A DNA stretch of 64,000 nucleotides from positions 194,364,449 to 194,428,448 of the forward strand of contig JAKSZU010000006.1 of NCBI GenBank assembly GCA_026018925.1, in the 5' to 3' direction. The notes beneath the pieces are model-generated. The model saw only the letters and a program-made list of their open reading frames with translations, ran no database searches and was not told the origin of the DNA. The DNA is from Tupaia tana. Taxonomy: Eukaryota; Chordata; Mammalia; Scandentia; Tupaiidae. Position numbers and translations under genes: made by a program. Below, one piece after another: positions 22,499 to 33,582 of the stretch. How positions within the stretch are numbered: the first letter of the stretch is position 1; each line of letters begins with the position of its first letter.

Positions 22499-22685
22499 TT
22501 TTTTTTTTAGAATTATTTGTTTAATTTTATTTATTATCATTATTATTATTTTCAGTTTGACCAGAGCAAGACAGAGAGTAACAGAGAAAGTGAGTAAGAA
22601 AGCAAGCCACCAGGTCCAGATCTTGAACTACGATCAGCCATGTGGGAGTCCAGCACCTTTAACCACCATGCCACCTGCTGGCCCT
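22499..22685 (-). mobile_element. tRNA-derived SINE, short form
   Basis: Minus-strand short copy with poly(T)-started tail and head ending 'ccacctgctggccc'. Confidence 0.88.
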
Positions 22686-22741
22686 GAAATAATTTCTCAT
22701 AAGCACCCATGTTTGGTTGTTCATTTATTTATTATCTGATC

Positions 22742-22849
22742 ACTCATCCTATTATAAGAAGTTTGCAAATAGGTAGGGGCTCTGGCTGACTTCCTACTCA
22801 TCCTATTATAAGAAGTTTGCAAATAGGTAGGGGCTCTGGCTGGCTTCCT
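22742..22849. repeat. Two-copy 54 bp tandem duplication
   Basis: Units 22742-22795 and 22796-22849 start 'actcatcctattataagaag' and differ by about one base. This is not part of a recognised transposon and is probably a recent replication-slippage or unequal-exchange event. Confidence 0.95.
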
Positions 22850-22992
22850 ATCTGACTTAAGGCTTATTGGATATCAGTAGATTTCCAGTGGGGGAGCAGA
22901 TTAATATTTGCTAGTCCTGTATTATTTAATTGGTGTAGACTTGTTGGCTTAAAGATAGCTTCTATACATCCAAAATATCTGTTGTTTGATAC

Positions 22993-23246
22993 TTTTTTTT
23001 TTTTGGAGAGACTTTTGCTATTGGGCACATATGCTCACTGGGGAGACAGAGAGACAAAAAGCAGGAAATCACTGCCCCAGGGGGGTTTTGCTATGCCACA
23101 GTTTCTTCTCTTCATTCTCTTCTTGGGATTTTGGGCACACACGCACATGCAGCTGGCATGTTTTAAGCCATCAGGTCTGGGATTCAAATTGTGGTTGACT
23201 ATGTGGGAGTCCAGTGACATAATCATTATGCCATTTGCTGGTCCCA
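22993..23246 (-). mobile_element. tRNA-derived SINE, long form, first of a stacked trio
   Basis: Minus-strand copy flanked by 'gttgtttgatacttttt' and 'gttgtctgatacttttt'. The right flank is also the left flank of the next SINE. Confidence 0.9.
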
Positions 23247-23260
23247 GTTGTCTGATACTT

Positions 23261-23427
23261 TTTTTTTTTTTAATGTTATTCATTGTCAATATTTTATTTT
23301 ATTTTTTTGAAGTTGATGAGAGAAAGAGAGAGAAAGTGAGAAAGCAAGCTGTCAGGTTTCGGACTGGAACTGCAGTTGGCCATGTGGGAATCCAGCTGCC
23401 TTAACCACCATGCAACCTGCTGGTCCC
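23261..23427 (-). mobile_element. tRNA-derived SINE, short form, second of a stacked trio
   Basis: Minus-strand short copy between 'tctgatacttt' repeats (23251-23261 and about 23428-23438). Confidence 0.9.
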
Positions 23428-23452
23428 TCTGATACTTTAAAATAAGGGAGTA

Positions 23453-23720
23453 GGGACCAGCAGTTAGCGTAATGGCTATGTCGCTGGACTCCCACGTAGT
23501 CGACCGCGATTTGTGTCCCGGACCCGGTGGCTTAAAACTCACGCCGGGCGCGTGTGCATGCGTGTCCAAGATCCCGAGAGGAGAACGGAGGAGAAGGGAT
23601 TGCAGCGTGGCCATCCCCCCTGGGGGCTGATTTCTCGCTTTCTGTCTCTCTGTCTGTCTGGTGAGCACATGCGCCCTATAGCAAAAACCTCTCCAAAAAT
23701 AAATAAATAAATAAATAAAT
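23453..23720 (+). mobile_element. tRNA-derived SINE, long form (young), third of a stacked trio
   Basis: Plus-strand CpG-rich copy between perfect 14 bp repeats 'aaaataagggagta' (23439-23452 and 23721-23734), with an (AAAT)n tail. Confidence 0.94.
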
Positions 23721-23734
23721 AAAATAAGGGAGTA

Positions 23735-24794
23735 AATGTAAAAATAGCTTTCACATGACTGACTAGTAGAATTGTTTTTATTTTCATATCTTCTCATGGT
23801 ACTTTACTTGTTGAAGCTATGTATGTCTCTAAACATGCAATGTAGTCCTCTTCCTCTTATTCCTACACATACATACACACGCACACACACACGCACGCAT
23901 AGACACCATTACTTTATTTTGGGAGTTTATTTTCTAAATAAAGGAAGTTAAGGATGAGAGGCAGATTGGGGCTATTATACTTTCTCTGCTCTAAAGGTAA
24001 TTTTTGTCCTAGATGGGCTTATTTGCCTAGTTTTTCAGTTAATACTGATCTCACCCTTCCTTTGATCTGTATGATACAGAATGAGGGATGAAAGAGCTGC
24101 TCTTCCTGTATTTTTTCATTTGGCAACTTTCCCTATTTCAAGTGGCTGCTAATTGTAATTTACAATTCATCTCTGTGATTCCTGAAGTTAATGCAATTTT
24201 CTGTTTCTGGTAGTAAGATGACTGTCAGTTATAGTTTTTGGTATCATCGATTTTTGTTTTTCCTCTGATTTCATAGGTATTTTAACAAGAAGTTGAAATA
24301 GTCTGTGGTGTGAAGTGATAGCCAAGTACCAGTTTTTGAATTACTTTCTTGTAACCAATTTTAAACATTGCTGTACAAGTCATGTCCTGGCATCTCATAA
24401 TCTCTTACCTAAACATCACTCTGATAAACTAACTACATATCTTCCTGCCTTAGTAAACAGCATGACTAGCATCCTTGTATGTGGAAATGAAAAAGATATT
24501 TAATAAATACTTAGGTCAGGTATCTGCCTCTACCTTCCTTCAAATTCTTCTTGGTCTGTATTATCTTTACTATGGTGTGTGATGAGGAGTTGGCCTCACC
24601 CAAGTGCTCATGGAGATATGCAGTATGATGAAATATTGTTTCTTTAAGAAAATTTTAGGCTTGTTGATATTCCAGTAGGAAATGAAAGAGTTGACATTTT
24701 CCCCATGTGGGACTACATACTGTTCTCTCTCATTTTTTTGGCAGACTCTTCTGATACTGTATGGGAGAACTGAACACAGATAGAAGGAATATAC
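23735..24794. other. No recognisable gene; small CA-rich tract
   Basis: A (CA/CG)-rich stretch lies at about 23866-23906. The rest is AT-rich and unassigned. The open frames at 24315-24503 and 24713-24949 are not supported. Confidence 0.5.
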
Positions 24795-25030
24795 TTTATG
24801 GGACTATAGCAGTTATCTATTGTTCCATAATAAGCTACCTCAATATTTAGTAGTTTTAAGCAATAATCATTTATTGCACTAATAGTAGATTGACAATTTG
24901 GTCTAGGTACAGCTAGACAGTTCTTTTGGTCTCTGTGGGTCTTGGTCATTTATGTACAATTAGATGTTAGTCACCTGGTAGGTCAGTGAGGGGTTTGGTT
25001 GACCTAAGTTGACCTCATTCTCATGTCCAA
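24795..25030. repeat. Ancient interspersed repeat relic, unassigned
   Basis: 'agttatctattgttccataa' then 'atatttagtagttttaagca' follows a widespread old mammalian repeat motif ('cttagtggcttaaaacaac' type). I cannot name the family with confidence. Confidence 0.4.
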
Positions 25031-25476
25031 GACTGAATGTAAACTTTTAGTGATGCATTGGAGAGTTCAGAACCTTGTTCTCTAGATCAGGTGATCAAAG
25101 AGGTACTCATTGGACTTTTACCCCGAGACCTGAATTATGAAAGTATGAGCCCCACAAAGATTTTGGGGAAATGTTTTCTAGGCAGAGGAAACATTAAGTA
25201 AAAAACCATAATGTGAGGAACAAGTTTGAAGGATTAGAGGACTATAAAGATAGCCAGGGATTGACTCATCTGTAGTGGTCCAAGTGGCTGGGGCTGCTAG
25301 TACATGATGACCAAAACTATATAGGAATGCCTAAATTCACATCCCTCATCTACCTGGTCATGCTATGCTGCAGGGCTCAGAAAAGGAATGGGACACGAAG
25401 ACTCTGTCAAGGGGACTTTCTCTCTCTCTTTCTTTTTCTCATGAAAGACCTACTTAAATTTATAAAAGAGACTTCA

Positions 25477-25747
25477 GGGACCAGTGTAATGGCTATGTTG
25501 CTGGACTCCCACGTGGTCGACGGCGGTTCGCATCCTGGACCAGTGGCTTAAACTCACGCCGGGCGCATGTGCGTACAAGCCCAAAATCTCGAGAGGAGAA
25601 TGGAGGAGATGGGATTGCGGCGTGGTCATCCCCCCCGGGGGGTGATTTCTCGCTTTCTGTCTCTCTATCTCTCTCTGTCTGGCGAGCACACGCGCCCTAT
25701 AGCAAAAACCTCTCAAAAAATTAAAAAAAAAAAAAAATAAAAAAAAG
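25477..25747 (+). mobile_element. tRNA-derived SINE, long form with head deletion
   Basis: Plus-strand CpG-rich copy. The head reads 'gggaccagtgtaatggctat', missing about 10 bp ('agcagttagc') relative to sister copies and so damaging the A box. Flanks 'aagagacttca' and 'aaaaggactcca'. Confidence 0.9.
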
Positions 25748-27041
25748 GACTCCAATGATCAAAGGAAATATTACTCATTCTGTGTTTAACAGAGAGTTTA
25801 AACTCAAATTTTCTTATTCAACTTTTACAAAATCCTGAATTAGATCATTAATATTTGGGAGGAAAAAATGTAAAGGGAATTTCAATAATGTAGCTGTGAA
25901 CTTGGCAAGCTATTCACTTCTTTGCCTCAATTTTCTTATTTATAAAATGGGAATAGTAATAATTGTACCTGTACAATGTACAATGCATTTTAAGTGATAT
26001 GTGCTGGTTATTACTAGTTTGCATTCTCTGTCAAATTAGAGCAACAAAGAGATAAGTACATATTACTTGAATTGCTTGTAAAAATGCCTTTCTTGGAATG
26101 TAATTTAATATGCTCTGTTTTATCAATGGTTGCCATAAGAATGGATTGTGTGATGATATGTCTTCCTTTTCTATTAAACCATCTTGATCTGCTGGGTTAT
26201 TAAACATTCCTTTAATAATAGTTCATGTAAATTTTTTTTTCTGAGACTTTAGTACAAAGAAAATGTATCCCTTGATAAACTGGGATATATAATTCTATTA
26301 GACAATCAGAGAGGAAAAAGAACTATAAAAAGCAAAAAGAAATAAAAATAAGGGTCACTATTTTCTCTCTTTTATATTGTATGGGATAGGAGGATTCTCA
26401 TAGTTAAATTTCTTTTTGGTTTTAGGTTAGGGTAGGTTTATAGGATTTATGATATAATTATTTTCCATAGGCCAAATATATTATTTAGACCTTCTTTCCA
26501 TTATTTAAGAACATATGACATATGCATTTTATTATATGTTACTTTAAATCATTTAAAGAATAGTGTAAGTCTAAATTAAATAAAAAATATAAAACATTGT
26601 TTCTATAGTAAAATGCATTCCAAGTTTCACAAAACCAAGTTATAAAATAATTTTTGGAACTTATGCCATTTATAAGTTCAGGAACTGCTCATATATGTTT
26701 TGGGCAGGATTATTAAATATCTTATTAAATGTTCTCCTTCTCCTTAGAGGACATATTTTCCCAAAAGAGGAACAAAATTTATGACCCTATTTTTTAGATA
26801 GTATGTTAAGTTTCAGAAAAAAAGTGCTATGTTAACCTATCTTTGTATAGAAACTATTTGTCAAAGGTAATAAAAACCATGTAACTTTCTTTTAACATAA
26901 GGCCATCTTTCTCAGAATTCATTTGTCATCCATTGAATATCGAATGCCTATTTTGTATTAGTTGTAAATACGAAGATTCACTGAAGTATCTGAGATGATG
27001 CAGAGATATTTTGGAGCTAGGTAATGAAGAGCCTTATAATT
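25748..27041. other. Mostly unassigned AT-rich sequence
   Basis: Contains a MIR-like core near 25.91-26.04 kb. The remainder shows no gene or recognised repeat. Confidence 0.45.
25905..26040 (+). mobile_element. MIR core fragment
   Basis: 'tttgcctcaattttcttatt' followed by 'tataaaatgggaatagtaat' is the MIR core. Flanking parts are eroded. Confidence 0.6.
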
Positions 27042-28460
27042 ATTTATTTTTTTGAGAGATTTTTGCTATAGGGCATGTGTTCTTCTTACCAGAGACAGAG
27101 AGAGAAGAAATGAGAAATCACCTTTCAGGGTGGATGGTCAAGCCGCAACCTTCTCCTCCATTCTCCTTTTGGAATTTTGGACACGCACATACACGTGCCT
27201 GGGATGAGTTTCAGGCCACTGTGTCTAGGACTCTAACTGCAGTCAGCCATGTGGGAGTCCAGCGCCTTAACTACTATGCCACCTACTGGCCCATGAAAAG
27301 CCTTATAAAATGAATATGCCAAGGAGTTAGAATTCCATCCTGCAAGCAGTGGGGAGCCATTGAAACATTTTAGACACACAAATGAAGGAATCAGATCTGC
27401 TTTTCAGAATAACCTTAGATAGCTGTTTGAGAAATGAATTTACAGTGGTGATACTGGAAGGTGGGGGCAAGTAAGTAGGTAGGACTGAATATAGGGATAC
27501 AAAATAAGGACCTTTATTCATAACAACCAGGGAAAATATCCAGGAGTGTCAGTGAGCATAGAAAAATTGAGCCAAATACAGGAAATACTAAGAAGGTTGA
27601 ATGGAAAGAGTTTTGAATTGTGAGAATTCAGCAGGATTGTTTGAGATGACTCAGGTCTTCAATTTGGGTAATGGAGTGGATAATACTGGTGTGCATGGGG
27701 ACTAGGAATAAGTAAGTGAATGCTGGTGGGATTTTAATACAATGTACACGATTTGGAGCAGGTTGAAATTGAGATCCCTGTGGGACAGCTGAATTCTTTG
27801 TAGATTTATTGGCCTAAAACTCAAGGAATTCAGAGAGTTGGGAGATACTAAATCATTGATAATCACTGAATGCATAGTTATAGATAACAGTTTCTTAAGA
27901 GTATGTAGATAGATAAGACATTGACAATGGAACCCTGGGGGAATGGAATATTTAAGAGGCAGAATAGTATAGAAGGAGATGATCTAAATGAGAATGAGCA
28001 AATGAGTGAAAATCCAAGAAATGTAGCCTTGAGAGGAGTTAATTTTAGGTAGGGAGTAGTTTATAATGTCGAATGTCAAAGAGAGGTCAAATAAGATAAG
28101 GAATAAAAAGAACACTTTGGGATTTTAAATTGGCATATAGTATCAGAAACTGAAAGGAACAGTTTAACAGAATAGAGGAGGGGTGAAAGCCGAGTCACAA
28201 AATGAAAAGTAAATGAAGGATGAAGAATCGGAGACAATAAATTTAAACATTGGGTTCTGAAGGGAAGGAAAGAAAATAGTAGTTAAAAGGAATGTGGGAA
28301 GGAGGCAGAATTATTCTAATATTGGGTCTGGTAAGCATAACTTTATATCAAGTAAACTGGCAAATGAAGAGTGGATATTTGATGGTAAAAAGGCACTGAA
28401 ATGTGGGAGTTGTGAGGAAGGGAGGGAGGATTTAGTGTTGAATCCCCTGGGTGGCAGGAG
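27000..28460 (-). mobile_element. Ancient L2-associated repeat (antisense), degraded
   Basis: Words such as 'agtggggagccattgaaaca', 'aggaatcagatctgcttttc', 'gagaggtcaaataagataag' and 'aaccctgggggaatggaata' follow a common old mammalian repeat usually seen continuous with the antisense L2 3' end, as also seen near 36 kb. The family name is moderate confidence. The open frame at 28294-28479 lies inside it. Confidence 0.45.
27042..27292 (-). mobile_element. tRNA-derived SINE, long form, in an old L2-type repeat
   Basis: Minus-strand copy between 'agagccttataa' and 'aaagccttataa'. Removing it joins the old repeat on both sides. Confidence 0.88.
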
Positions 28461-28699
28461 TAGTACCTTTCCATTTTAATTCCGTTGAAACTTTATACAA
28501 CTCCACAACAATAGGGTAACTTATATGTGTCCTTCATCAATTAGTAATCTTCATTTATAAGGAATGGGAGTTTTAAGAAATGATGAATTTTCATTACATT
28601 CTCAAAAAGAATTATATCTGTAGTCATGGGCCTCATAAAGTCTCTAGAGTTCCATTTTTCCTCTATTCATTCTTCAGATTTTATGACTCATTAGGACTT

Positions 28700-28790
28700 A
28701 TTTTTCCATTAATTCAACCAAAGTTATGCTGAGTGTCAGGGATATGATGATGAACAATACACAGTGCCTGCCCATGAGACACTCTAATTG
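28700..28790 (-). mobile_element. L2 3' end fragment
   Basis: 'tgctgagtgtcagggatatg' then 'atgatgaacaatacacagtg' and 'cctgcccatgagacactcta' is the antisense of the L2 3' end. Confidence 0.55.
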
Positions 28791-29142
28791 TACACAGGGC
28801 CAGGCTAGGAATTAATCTCAAGTTGCTTATGCTGCTGATAATAGTAACATAACAGTAATATACTGGTGATAATGACAGGATCCTTAGTCCATTTGTCCAT
28901 TCAGTATGATTGTGCCAAAAATAAATGTCAACTATTCCTTTGCATAAGCTTTGAATGACAGTTCCTTGAGATAATCCTGTAGATTCTTCTCATGAAAATC
29001 AAGTGAATTAATACTATTAAAACAAAAACTAGTTCTTCACACACACAAAAAAATAGCTATTAGCTTTTTTCCCCCCCCACTATTAATTGTCTCAAGGATA
29101 AGGAACTAGTCTAATACCTTTCTCTCAAGATATGTTAAATGA

Positions 29143-29357
29143 ACCTGCCATGTGGTCTAATGGTTACAGGGGCCGGATCCCACATGGCCAACCACATAGC
29201 TCAAATCCTGGATCTGGTGGCTTCTGTGAGTGCTCAAAATCCCAACAGGGAAGAGTTTTGTGGCATGACCACATCCCATTGAGAGGTGCTTTTTTATCTC
29301 TCTCTCTCTTGTGTTTCTCTTCTGACAAGTTACAAAAATAAAACAATACAATAACAA
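29143..29357 (+). mobile_element. tRNA-derived SINE, old divergent subfamily
   Basis: Plus-strand head 'gtggtctaatggttacaggg' and 'gatcccacatggcc', body 'gtgctcaaaatcccaacagg', CT tract and A-rich tail. Resembles the 12.2 kb copy. Flanks 'aagatatgttaaatg' / 'caagatgttaaattg'. Confidence 0.75.
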
Positions 29358-29692
29358 GATGTTAAATTGCAAAAAACACAGCGTTTAGAATTCCAGATGC
29401 TTGGAGTTGATCAGTAATCAGCCTTACAAGTTACTAGCTGAAAGATGTTGAGCACACCATTTAACAGGAACTAGAAAATTAAGGTAACAACTGTTTTGCC
29501 TACCTCTTAGGTTGGCTTATTTATTTTTAGTTTTTTGCCGTAGGGTGAGTGTGCTTGCCAGAGAGACAGTGACATCAGTGAGAAGGAAAGTGAGAAATCA
29601 CTCCCCAGAAGGGATGGTCATGCTGCAATTCCTTCTCCTTCACCCTCATCCTGGGACCTTGGGCATGCATACACAGGCACCTGGTGTTATTT

Positions 29693-29714
29693 TTTTTTCT
29701 TTGTTTCTTTCTTT

Positions 29715-29751
<37 letters not shown>

Positions 29752-29996
29752 AGAGATTTTGCTATAGGGCGCGTGCGCTCGCCAGACAGAGAGAGGCATA
29801 GAGACGGAAAGTGAGAAATCACCCCCCGGGGGGATGGTCACGCCAAAATCCCTTCTCCTTCATTCTCCTCTCGGGATCTTGGGCACGCATGCATACGCGC
29901 CCGGCGTGAGTTTAAGCCACCAGGTCCGGGACGCGAACCGCGGTCGACTACTTGGGAGTCCAGCGACATAGCCATTACGCTAACTGCTGGTTCCCG
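29693..29996 (-). mobile_element. tRNA-derived SINE, long form (young), nested
   Basis: Complete CpG-rich copy with a long poly(T) start and 'ctaactgctggttccc' head end, inserted in the older SINE at 'cctggtgtta'. Confidence 0.92.
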
Positions 29997-30000
29997 TCTT

Positions 30001-30268
30001 TATTATTTTTTTCAGAGGTTTTTGCCATAGGATGATTTTGCTCACCAGAGAGAGAAAGAGAGAGAGAGAGAGACAGTGAGAGGAAAAATGAGAAATATCA
30101 TCCCCCGGGATGACGGCCATATGGCAATCCCTTCTCCATTCTCTTCTGGCAATCTGAGACACACATACATGTGCCCAGCATGATTTTCAAGTCACTAGGT
30201 CTAGATCTAGACAGTGGCTGGCCATATAGGGATCCAGTGATGTAACCACTACACCATCTGCTGGCCCC
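30001..30268 (-). mobile_element. tRNA-derived SINE, long form (older), nested beside the young copy
   Basis: Starts near 'tttttttcagaggtttttgc', contains a GA tract, and ends 'ccatctgctggcccc' just before the head half of the outer SINE. Confidence 0.85.
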
Positions 30269-30678
30269 CTTGGCATGATTTCAAGTCACCAGGTCTGGGA
30301 CTTGAACTGTGGTCGATCATGTAGGAGTAGAGCACCTTAACCACCATGCCACCTGCTGGTCCCTTAGGTTTTTTTTTTTTTTTTTTTTCCTTTTAAAAAA
30401 TATTAGTCCAATAAATGAGAAGGGTCTTTATAACTTAAAAGTGCTATTCAGATTGTTTGGAAGGGTCCTAGAGTCCTAATGTACATTGGTTCTGTTCATG
30501 CCTCAAGTTTTTCATTTAGGGAAGATAATAACTTTCCAGTCTTGCTTAAAGTGAGAAGAGTTCTTGTCCTTGCAACAGTAAGAATTCTGACTTATGCAGT
30601 AGTTTTCTTCAGAATTTGGTACCTGCATCATCTGAGATTTGGTCTGAATCAGATGAAATACAAAATGTGGTATAATCA

Positions 30679-30945
30679 AGGGACCAGCAGTTAACGTAAT
30701 GGCTATGTCACTGGACTCCCATGTAGTCTACTGCAGTTGAGTCCCAGATCTAGTGGCTTAAACTCACACAGGCATGTGTACATGCGTGCCCAAGATCCCG
30801 AGAGAAAAATGGAGGAAAAGGGATTGCGGTGTGCCCATCCCCCGGAGGGTGATTTCTCACTTTCTGTCTCTTTCTGGTGAGTGCATGTGCCCTACAGCAA
30901 AAACCTCTCAAAAAAAAAAAAAAAAAGAAAAAAAAAAGAAAAATC
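30679..30945 (+). mobile_element. tRNA-derived SINE, long form
   Basis: Plus-strand copy 'gggaccagcagttaacgtaa' to 'ctacagcaaaaacctctc' and a long A-rich tail with G interruptions. Confidence 0.92.
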
Positions 30946-32279
30946 AAATCAAACAAATTTGAACAGAACACCACAGGGGTTCAGAGCCAGGTGCTTCTTA
31001 AGGATGATCAGAGTGTAGGGATGGTAGTGTGGACTGACTGCTATAATAGTGACTGTGGAAGCTGAGAGCAAATTGTACAAGGGGGTCGCTTTAAAATTCA
31101 TGGGAAATACATATTACAATAAACTGCATGGATTTTACTTTATTATTTTATTTAACGCCCCAAGTGAACTTATACTTTAATTTCACTTTCCATGGAATTT
31201 TGAAGTACCACTGCAATAATGCCCTGTATGCTTGTGCCCATACTGAGCCTCTGATTGGAGAAGTGCCAGGTCTTCTAGTCCCTATGGGAATACTGTTGTA
31301 TTATTATTGGTAGAAAGAAATATTCCTCACATTATTAAGATTCAAAATTATTGTTTGAGGAAGTAAATACATGTATTAAATTATAGAAATTGGGTATTTT
31401 TGTTGGTTCTAGGGGAGCAGAATAGAAGTTCAAATGAAATGAAGTCAGAGTTCCTTGTCGGAAATTAGAAGTTGTAAACTCGTCCATGGTCAGTTGAGAA
31501 GGAATCATCTACTAATGATGAATCTCTTAAGAAACTAAATACCTTTGCTTCCCAGGTTACTCTTTCAATGGGCATTAATGATTGACAGTACATGCAAAAT
31601 GATCTGAGTTATACATCACTCGGTAATTAAAGTTTTCTTTTACCCCCTCTCAACTTCTATGACTTGACACGTATTACTCAACCTTTCTTTGTCTACATTT
31701 TCAGGTTTAAAAATTGAGAATAACATCAGGAGCCTTTGTATTTTGAAAGAGCTTAGATTCTACTGATAGATTCCAAGTCACTTGACATTAACTTTCTGTT
31801 GAGTACTTGGCAAACTATACCTACACCAATGATTAATGAATAATGTTTGCCCTCAGCTTATTGATCCCATAGAAGAGGCACTCAGATCTGTCAAGTAATA
31901 TGTGCTTTAATCAACGTATCCTTAGCAATTTTGCTTCTTGCTTTTCTACCACTAAATTGAGAAAACACAACTATTTACCAAAAAAAACCCACAAAAAACT
32001 TCCTCACAAAACTGGTTTCTATGGAATTAAATATACTTATTCATAAATATGTTAGGACTTGCTGCCTGTCCTTTTCCAGGTATGCTTGACAATTTTTTCT
32101 GCCCTGGCTAGTTTCAGGCTTGGTATAAATAGTATCTACCCAGCAGTTACAGCCCTTAGATAGCTGTGTGCTTTATTCTTCTGAAGTCTAAAGTCAGGTG
32201 CACCTGGACACGTATTGTCTTATGTTCATTGGAGAGCTGGGCTCTTTTGATGATCGGGTCCCTTGTGAGGAAGTACAGC
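30946..32279. other. Mostly unassigned sequence with one MITE-like copy
   Basis: Apart from the element at 31078-31215, nothing is recognised. Open frames here are unsupported. Confidence 0.5.
31078..31215. mobile_element. Palindromic MITE-like DNA element (copy 2)
   Basis: Left arm 'gctttaaaattcatgggaaa' and right arm 'ttccatggaattttgaagta' are inverted repeats around an AT-rich centre that includes 'gcatggattttac'. Related to the copies at 18014 and 53005. Confidence 0.6.
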
Positions 32280-32510
32280 AGGAGTTGTTAAGAGCAAAGT
32301 CTCTGGAATCCTACAGAACAAGACCCAGACACAGCTCTGCTTTACCTGAACTTTGAACCAGGGCTAGTCTCTTCAGTCCTTTACACCTCAATTTTCTCAG
32401 CCGTAAAATAAGGATTAATTGAACCTCTTTGCTTCTGTAGGATTGATTTGAGATATGGAAATAGATTAACAGAGTACCTCCTGCAAAGTAATCACAGGTA
32501 ACTGCCCCCG
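32280..32510 (+). mobile_element. MIR SINE relic
   Basis: 'gagcaaagtctctggaatcc' followed by 'cctcaattttctcagccgta' and 'aaataaggattaattgaacc' follows MIR from its tRNA part through the core. Confidence 0.75.
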
Positions 32511-32607
32511 TTGGCTATCGTTTATGGTTCAGAGAAAGAGAAAATAACTCAAATGACCTTTTCAGAATATACGAATAAAATTTGGTCTCAAAAATTAAAT
32601 TTGTGTT

Positions 32608-32790
32608 TCTTTTCTTTTCTTTTAAAGAATTATTTATTTATTCATTCATTTATTTTAATTTGACCAGAGAAAGACACAGAAAGAGAAAGAGAGAGAAAGA
32701 GAGAGGGAAAGTGAGAAAGCAAGCCACTAGATCTGGTACTCAAACCTTGGTTGGCCATGTGGGAGTGTCCAGTGCCTTAACTACCACGCC
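32608..32790 (-). mobile_element. tRNA-derived SINE, short form, head truncated
   Basis: Minus-strand short copy lacking the first ~12 bp of the head. Flanks carry 'aaatttgtgttt' on both sides, so the 5' truncation happened at insertion. Confidence 0.87.
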
Positions 32791-32811
32791 AAAATTTGTG
32801 TTTTTTAATTG

Positions 32812-33056
32812 GAAGCCAATTTTGTCCCCACCCCCCCACCAGGAATATTTGGTAATGTCTAGAGACATTTTTGGTTGTCCCAACCTATGGGAGTCAGATG
32901 AGGAAGCTGCTACTGGCATCTAGTGGGTAGAGACAGTGGGATATTTTGTTTTTAAAAATTCCACAATGCACAGGCAGTCTCTGCTTCTTCCACTCCATTC
33001 CTCAGAGAGAATTATCTGGTTCAAAATGTCAACAGTGCTGAGGGTGAGAAACCCTG
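32812..33056 (+). mobile_element. MER20-type hAT-Charlie non-autonomous element
   Basis: 'tggtaatgtctagagacatt' then 'tttggttgtcccaacc', 'gctactggcatctagtgggt' and 'tcaaaatgtcaacagtgctg', ending 'gtgagaaaccctg', is the familiar MER20 plan from memory. The left terminus is eroded. Confidence 0.72.
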
Positions 33057-33294
33057 AAGTAAATGGAAAGGAATCCTTCCAAGGATGGGTCATGAAGAAA
33101 TCCCAATCAAGAAACCAGTCTATCAACAAACATTTGTCACCCTTCTGCTCTAGGTATAATACCATCACCTCCAGCTGTAGAGCCTTTTACATCACATTGT
33201 CATCTATAATAACTTATGTAATGACAATAAAAACTCTGAAAAACAAAATAAAACAAAATGAAAAGGCAAAATAGGCTGCATTGGCATTATCCTT

Positions 33295-33448
33295 TTTTTT
33301 TTTTTTTTTTTTTTTTGAGAGGTTTTTGTTATAGGGCGCAAGCGCTCGCCAGAAAGACAGACAGAAAGTGAGAAATCACCCCCCAGAGGGGATGGCTATG
33401 CTGCAATCCCTTCCCCTCCATTCTACTCTCAGAATCTTGGGCACGCAT

Positions 33449-33480
<32 letters not shown>

Positions 33481-33570
33481 TGTGAGGTTTAGCCACCAGT
33501 TTCGAGTCTTGAACTACCGTCGACTACATGGGAGTCCAGCGACATAGTTATAACGCCATCTGCTGGACCT
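33295..33570 (-). mobile_element. tRNA-derived SINE, long form with internal (CA)n expansion
   Basis: Minus-strand copy between perfect 12 bp repeats 'ggcattatcctt' (33283-33294 and 33571-33582). The normally short CA-like body segment has grown to about 13 CA units at 33452-33478. Confidence 0.94.
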
Positions 33571-33582
33571 GGCATTATCCTT

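Larger units (their letters stand above)
29514..30362 (-). mobile_element. tRNA-derived SINE, outer copy split by two SINEs
   Basis: The tail half lies at 29514-29690 and the tRNA head half at about 30270-30362. Together they make one minus-strand long-form copy. Flanks 'ctcttaggtt' and 'cccttaggtt' give its target duplication. Two minus-strand SINEs occupy the gap. Confidence 0.82.

Noticed and set aside
22742-22849. CRISPR-like direct repeat
   Set aside because: Only two contiguous 54 bp units with no spacers, in a mammalian setting; a tandem duplication.
22982-23404. 140-codon and overlapping opposite-strand open frames
   Set aside because: Both read through SINEs in different frames; no independent coding signal.
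23294-23797. 167-codon minus-strand open frame
   Set aside because: Spans a short-form SINE and a long-form SINE; its protein text is the same repeat translation.
32582-33274. 113- and 112-codon frames
   Set aside because: The first covers a short SINE and MER20-type sequence, and the second covers the MER20-type element and unassigned DNA; no domains.
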